This document shows, in pieces, positions 60,300 through 64,000 of a DNA stretch of 64,000 nt. How positions within the stretch are numbered: position 1 is the first letter of the stretch; each line of letters opens with the position of its first letter. Where the stretch lies: positions 59,906-123,905 of the forward strand of contig CALKGQ010000018.1 of the NCBI GenBank assembly GCA_938085425.1, given 5' to 3'. Made by a program: the position numbers and the translations under genes. The notes under the pieces were generated by a model that made no database searches, had not been told where the DNA came from, and was given only the letters and a program-made list of their open reading frames with translations. The DNA comes from an uncultured Flavobacteriales bacterium. Its GTDB lineage: Bacteria > Bacteroidota > Bacteroidia > Flavobacteriales_D > Sanyastnellaceae.

Positions 60300-63131
60300 A
60301 TGGAGTACGATTTTCGGGCGATAGAGGCCAAATGGCAACGCACGTGGCAAGACCACGGAGCTTACAAGGTGCAAGAGGACCCTTCCCGTCCCAAGTATTA
60401 CGTGCTCGACATGTTTCCCTACCCATCAGGTGCGGGACTCCATGTGGGCCACCCACTGGGGTACATCGCCTCAGACGTCCATGCGCGATACAAACGCCAC
60501 AAAGGGTACAACGTGCTGCATCCGATGGGGTACGACAGCTTTGGGTTGCCTGCAGAGCAGTACGCCATCCAAACCGGCCAACATCCGGCCATCACAACCG
60601 ATCAGAACATCCAGAGGTACCGAGGGCAACTGGAACAGTTGGGGTTTTGCTTTGATTGGTCCCGCGAAGTCCGCACAAGTGATCCCAGTTATTACAAATG
60701 GACCCAGTGGATTTTTGGGGAGTTGTTTGAAAGCTGGTACGACACGCAAGCCCAAACCGCGCGCCCCATCGCCGAGTTGGAAGACGCGTTTGCCGACAAC
60801 GGCAACTTCAACGTGCATGCCGCTTGCGATGAAGATTGGTGGAAGCATCTGACCTTTCCACATTTTGGGCCCCACTTCGACGGTTCTTTCACAGCCACGG
60901 ACTGGCAAAGCATGTCGGAGATTCACCGTTCCGAAGTGCTCATGGCCTTTCGCATCGCCTACCTCGCGGACAGCGAAGTCAACTGGTGCCCAGCCTTGGG
61001 AACCGTGTTGGCCAACGACGAAGTCAAAGATGGGCTGAGTGAGCGGGGTGGCCATCCCGTGGTCAAAAAAACCATGCGGCAGTGGATGATGCGCATCACA
61101 GCGTATGCTGACCGTTTGTTGGAGAGCCTTGACGGATTGGATTGGACGGACAGCGTCAAGGATGCCCAAAGGCATTGGATCGGAAGGTCAGAGGGGGCCA
61201 GTGTTCGATTTGCCATGGCGGATGCCAGCGGAGAACCAGATGGCTCAGGGGAAGAGGTGGAGGTGTTCACGACAAGGCCGGACACCCTCCACGGAGTGTC
61301 CTTCATGGTGCTTGCACCCGAGCACCCCTTGGTCGGAAAGTTCACAAGCGAGTCACAACGAAAGGATGTTGAGGCCTACAAGGAGTCGGCAGCGGGGAAG
61401 TCCGAGCGAGACAGGCAAGGCGACAAAACCATCTCTGGCGTTTTCACTGGTGGACACGTAAGGCACCCTTTGACAAAAAAGGCTGTGCCTGTCTGGATCG
61501 CCGATTACGTTCTCGCGGGATATGGGACGGGCGCCATCATGGCCGTCCCCTCTGGAGATGAAAGGGATTGGCGTTTTGCCCGTCATTTTGACCTTCCCAT
61601 CCCCAACATCTTTGAGGGGGTGGACTTGTCTGAAGCGGCATGCACCGACAAAAAGGCCATCCTTGCCCAGTGTGGGGATTGGAGCGGGCTGACCGCTGAA
61701 GAAGCCATCCCCAAAGCGCTGGATTGGATTGAAGCCCAAGACTGTGGGGCCCGCACCGTCAACCACCGCATCCGAGATGCGGTCTTCAGCAGACAGCGTT
61801 ATTGGGGCGAGCCCTTCCCCATCATGTACGAAGGTGGCATGGCCCATCGCATCACGGACACGACCGTGACCCTTCCCAAGGTGGATGCTTACTTGCCCAC
61901 GGAAGATGGCGAGCCTCCCTTGGCCAGGGCCAAGCGTGAGGACTGGCCTGTATGGAGAGGTGAGGCCATGGAGACCAACACCATGCCTGGATGGGCTGGG
62001 AGCAGCTGGTACTTCCTGCGCTACATGGACCCACACAACGAAACAGAATTCTGCGCGCGGGAAAAGAGTGACTACTGGGGCCAAGTGGATTTGTACATCG
62101 GTGGTGCCGAACACACCACGGGCCACCTGTTGTATTCGCGTTTTTGGACCAAATTCCTTTTTGACCGAGGACACATCGGGTTTGACGAGCCCTTCAAAGG
62201 GATGATCAACCAAGGAATGATCCTGGGAAGGTCCAGCTTCGTATACCGCATCCAAGGGACTTCCAAGTTTGTGACCCACAGCCAGAGAAAGGCCCACAAC
62301 ACGCAACGCCTGCACGTCGACATTCACTTGGTGGACAATGACCGCTTGGATTTGGACGGATTCCGACAGTGGCGTCCTGAGTTCGCCAATGCTGAATTTT
62401 TGCTCGAAGACGACGGCTCCTACCTGTGTGGCCACGAGGTGGAGAAAATGTCGAAGTCCAAATACAACGTGCAAACCCCAGATGATTTGGTGGAGCGTTA
62501 TGGTGCAGACACGTTGCGGTGCTACGAAATGTTTCTTGGGCCTTTGACCCAGCACAAACCCTGGGACACTCAAGGCATCAGCGGGGTCCACAACTTTTTG
62601 CGCAAAACCCAGCGGATGTACACCCAAGCTGCCTCACATGAGGGCGGATTGCCCGCCACCTCGCCGGAAGAAGCTTTGCGCACCGTGCACAAAGCCATTG
62701 CCAAGGTCACCGATGACCTTGACCGACATGCCTTCAACACCGTGGTCAGTGCCTTGATGATCGCAGTCAATGACCTGAGCGCTGGCAATGACCCCTTGGG
62801 CAAGGATGCACTGCAACCGTTGGCCATCCTCCTCAGTCCGTACGCCCCGCACCTCGCCGAAGAATTGTGGCAATCCACTGCAGGAGAAGGTTCCGTCATG
62901 GACGCGGCGTGGCCCAAAGCCCAGGCAGCCTTCCTGGTGGCCGACCAAATCACCTATCCTGTTTCATTCAACGGCAAAGTCCGTTTCAAAATGGATCTGG
63001 CCGCAACCTTGAAGCCTGCGGAGGTAGAAGCCATTGTTCGAGAGGACGAGCGCACCGCATCGCAACTGGATGGCAAGTCCATCCGCAAAGTCATTGTGGT
63101 GCCCGGGCGCATTGTAAATGTGGTGATGTAA
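60300..63131 (+). CDS. leuS: Leucyl-tRNA synthetase
   Basis: A 943-residue class I synthetase charging tRNA-Leu. It opens MEYDFRAIEAKWQRTWQDHGAYKV, with HIGH motif HVGH (48-51) in PYPSGAGLHVGHPLGY and KMSKS at 716-720. The CP1 editing domain contains TTRPDTLHGVSFMVLAPEHPL and GYGTGAIMAVPSGDERD, the latter holding the conserved aspartate that contacts the amino group of misacylated tRNA. The frame is open 42 codons upstream; ATG 60300 gives the family N-terminus and follows the TAACTTTG box. A terminator follows about 40 bases after the stop. Confidence 0.98.
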   Translation: MEYDFRAIEAKWQRTWQDHGAYKVQEDPSRPKYYVLDMFPYPSGAGLHVGHPLGYIASDVHARYKRHKGYNVLHPMGYDSFGLPAEQYAIQTGQHPAITTDQNIQRYRGQLEQLGFCFDWSREVRTSDPSYYKWTQWIFGELFESWYDTQAQTARPIAELEDAFADNGNFNVHAACDEDWWKHLTFPHFGPHFDGSFTATDWQSMSEIHRSEVLMAFRIAYLADSEVNWCPALGTVLANDEVKDGLSERGGHPVVKKTMRQWMMRITAYADRLLESLDGLDWTDSVKDAQRHWIGRSEGASVRFAMADASGEPDGSGEEVEVFTTRPDTLHGVSFMVLAPEHPLVGKFTSESQRKDVEAYKESAAGKSERDRQGDKTISGVFTGGHVRHPLTKKAVPVWIADYVLAGYGTGAIMAVPSGDERDWRFARHFDLPIPNIFEGVDLSEAACTDKKAILAQCGDWSGLTAEEAIPKALDWIEAQDCGARTVNHRIRDAVFSRQRYWGEPFPIMYEGGMAHRITDTTVTLPKVDAYLPTEDGEPPLARAKREDWPVWRGEAMETNTMPGWAGSSWYFLRYMDPHNETEFCAREKSDYWGQVDLYIGGAEHTTGHLLYSRFWTKFLFDRGHIGFDEPFKGMINQGMILGRSSFVYRIQGTSKFVTHSQRKAHNTQRLHVDIHLVDNDRLDLDGFRQWRPEFANAEFLLEDDGSYLCGHEVEKMSKSKYNVQTPDDLVERYGADTLRCYEMFLGPLTQHKPWDTQGISGVHNFLRKTQRMYTQAASHEGGLPATSPEEALRTVHKAIAKVTDDLDRHAFNTVVSALMIAVNDLSAGNDPLGKDALQPLAILLSPYAPHLAEELWQSTAGEGSVMDAAWPKAQAAFLVADQITYPVSFNGKVRFKMDLAATLKPAEVEAIVREDERTASQLDGKSIRKVIVVPGRIVNVVM

Positions 63132-63171
63132 TAATTATTTCTCATTCTTCTGACACTCCGCCTGAGAGTGC

Positions 63172-63199
63172 AAAGACCGGCGATGGCCGGTCTTTTTTT
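63172..63199 (+). terminator. Intrinsic terminator after leuS
   Basis: AAAGACCGGC, loop GATG, GCCGGTCTTT, a perfect 10-bp stem directly followed by a T run to 63199. This is the clearest Rho-independent terminator in the window. Confidence 0.9.
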
Positions 63200-63499
63200 G
63201 TTGCATAAGTCCAGCATGGAAAGGGCCTGGGGCATGAATGTTCATGTCAATACCTCGGCATCCACAACTCGAGGAATGTCCATAATTCATCGATAAATAA
63301 ATGATTATGTTTGACTAATTCGCATTATGTCTTATATTTGAGGCCCGAGATTTCGGTTTCGGCGCAAATCATAGCGATGAAATACAATACACCAGGCCTC
63401 AATGGCCATCACGGTTTGCCGGCCCGACATGCACATGCCAGTGGCCTTTTCCCACATGAGAACAATTCTATCTATATCCTTTTCAAATCCACTTTTATC
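63200..63499 (+). promoter_or_regulatory. AT-rich intergenic region with a consensus promoter and long leader
   Basis: No gene is visible in these 300 bases. They hold a textbook Bacteroidota promoter, TTTG (63310-63313), 19 bases, then TATATTTG (63333-63340), which predicts transcription from about 63346 and a leader of about 150 bases. Upstream are two inverted repeats: CCTCG/CGAGG (63253-63257 and 63270-63274) and CATAATTCAT/ATGATTATG (63281-63290 and 63301-63309, imperfect), the second abutting the -33 box. An in-frame ATG at 63377 could extend the downstream protein by 41 residues. The region is visibly richer in A and T than the rest of the window. Confidence 0.65.
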
Positions 63500-64000
63500 A
63501 TGAAAAACCTTGTCACAATGGTGATGGCGTTGTGTTGCAGCATTGGCTTCGCCTTTGCTCAGCAAAACAATCCGCTGTCCTCGACCGGCTATAGCACAGA
63601 AGCCCCGGTGGGCTACTGGCTTGAACTGGAAACATCTGTCGTACACGAAGGAGGGATCCTCGATGGCCAAACCACCTATCGCGTGTACCTCAACACCCTC
63701 AACGAAACTGACTACTTGTCAGCCTGTTCAGGAGATGAAATGAATCCCATGTTCATCAACGCACCAGAGGGATGGTCCAACAGCGCATTCAACGCAGGTT
63801 GGAATGCCTCTGGCATCAACCCATTGTTTCTACCCTCCTTCCCAGAATTGGCCTTTGACAGCTTTTTGGACATTGGGGGATTTGACTCCAACTCTTCTGT
63901 TGGGCCCTCATTGGCCACAGGTGCTGTTGCCTTCGAACAACAATTCGTAGGTCCGACACCCACAGGGTCCAGCTTTGTTGTGGACGACGCGACAGGGGGA
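63500..64000 (+). CDS. Secreted protein, paralogue of the 5991-6995 product (3' end outside window)
   Basis: The first 167 codons are open to the window edge. The product starts with a signal peptide (MKNLVTMVMALCCSIGFAFAQ). The next part parallels the protein at 5991-6995: TTYRVYLNTLNETDYLSACSGDE against TTYRLYLYTLGENDFLVSCSGDD, and FPELAFDSFLDIGG against FPEFAFDSWLTIG. A T9SS sorting domain is therefore expected beyond the edge. ATG 63500 is preferred because it begins the signal peptide; an in-frame ATG at 63377 would precede it with a hydrophilic, His-rich 41-residue extension. The function is unknown. Confidence 0.8.
   Translation, partial: MKNLVTMVMALCCSIGFAFAQQNNPLSSTGYSTEAPVGYWLELETSVVHEGGILDGQTTYRVYLNTLNETDYLSACSGDEMNPMFINAPEGWSNSAFNAGWNASGINPLFLPSFPELAFDSFLDIGGFDSNSSVGPSLATGAVAFEQQFVGPTPTGSSFVVDDATGG

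Noticed and set aside
1..64000. Mobile elements, CRISPR arrays, phage or secondary-metabolite clusters
   Set aside because: No transposase, integrase, direct-repeat array, tRNA-flanked island or multi-domain synthase was seen; the gene content is core metabolism and envelope functions.

Overview
The window is a gene-dense stretch of chromosomal core genome from a member of the Bacteroidota, most likely a Flavobacteriales-type organism with an unusually GC-rich genome. The evidence is lineage-specific: GldH, proteins with type IX secretion (T9SS) tails, IPExxxVDY, DUF2480, DUF4271 and DUF349 proteins, the ileS-dksA-lspA and fabF-rnc-IPExxxVDY-pyk gene orders, and promoters of the Bacteroidota form TTG / TAnnTTTG instead of TTGACA / TATAAT. 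Shine-Dalgarno sequences are essentially absent. I see no rRNA, tRNA, insertion sequence, prophage, CRISPR array or pseudogene.

Layout. 1-3.1 kb (minus): a small orphan gene, an LD-carboxypeptidase, kbl and a coupled FAD oxidoreductase cut by the window edge. 3.3-6.0 kb (plus): metG and a nitroreductase. 6.0-8.8 kb (minus): asd, a DUF3575-like barrel and a secreted protein. 8.9-17.3 kb (plus): a lamin-tail surface protein, DUF4271, hemD, rnpA, a C-terminal processing protease and an O-antigen ligase/polymerase, meeting a GT2-GT9 fusion glycosyltransferase (minus). 19.1-32 kb (mostly plus): purD, a giant SprB-like surface protein, purQ, dxs, DUF2480, polA and a coupled lipoprotein/secreted pair ended by a strong hairpin. 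32-40.3 kb (minus): an M43 metalloprotease, gldH, ricT, holB, a TonB-dependent receptor and recO. 40.4-53.5 kb: ispG (plus), then a long minus run of lspA, dksA-like, ileS, pyk, IPExxxVDY, rnc, fabF, acpP, an iodotyrosine deiodinase-like flavoprotein and mlaF/mlaE. 53.5-64 kb: a 47-residue lipoprotein, manC, fumC, prfB, recX, a DUF349 protein, a polysaccharide deacetylase, leuS and the start of a second copy of the secreted protein seen at 6-7 kb.

Functionally the window combines translation (three aminoacyl-tRNA synthetases, RF2, RNase P protein, RNase III), DNA replication and repair (PolA, HolB, RecO, RecX), isoprenoid synthesis (Dxs, IspG), purine synthesis (PurD, PurQ), fatty acid synthesis (FabF, AcpP), envelope biogenesis (LspA, MlaEF, glycosyltransferases, ManC) and T9SS/gliding-related surface proteins.

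The most striking signal is regulatory. At least a dozen genes have a Bacteroidota -7 element, TAnnTTnG, ending only 4-6 bases before the start codon (kbl, metG, the fusion glycosyltransferase, purD, DUF2480, ricT, holB, recO, mlaE, the small lipoprotein, prfB, leuS, and purQ with a G for the first T). Transcription would then start at or next to the first base of the coding sequence, so these mRNAs are predicted to be leaderless. The motif also fixes several otherwise ambiguous starts. Other points worth a second look are an IleS2 with a swapped GXHH signature, a halotyrosine dehalogenase homologue coupled to the Mla transporter, the GT2-GT9 fusion, RG-rich tails on two RNA-related proteins, and an AT-rich promoter/leader region before the last gene.
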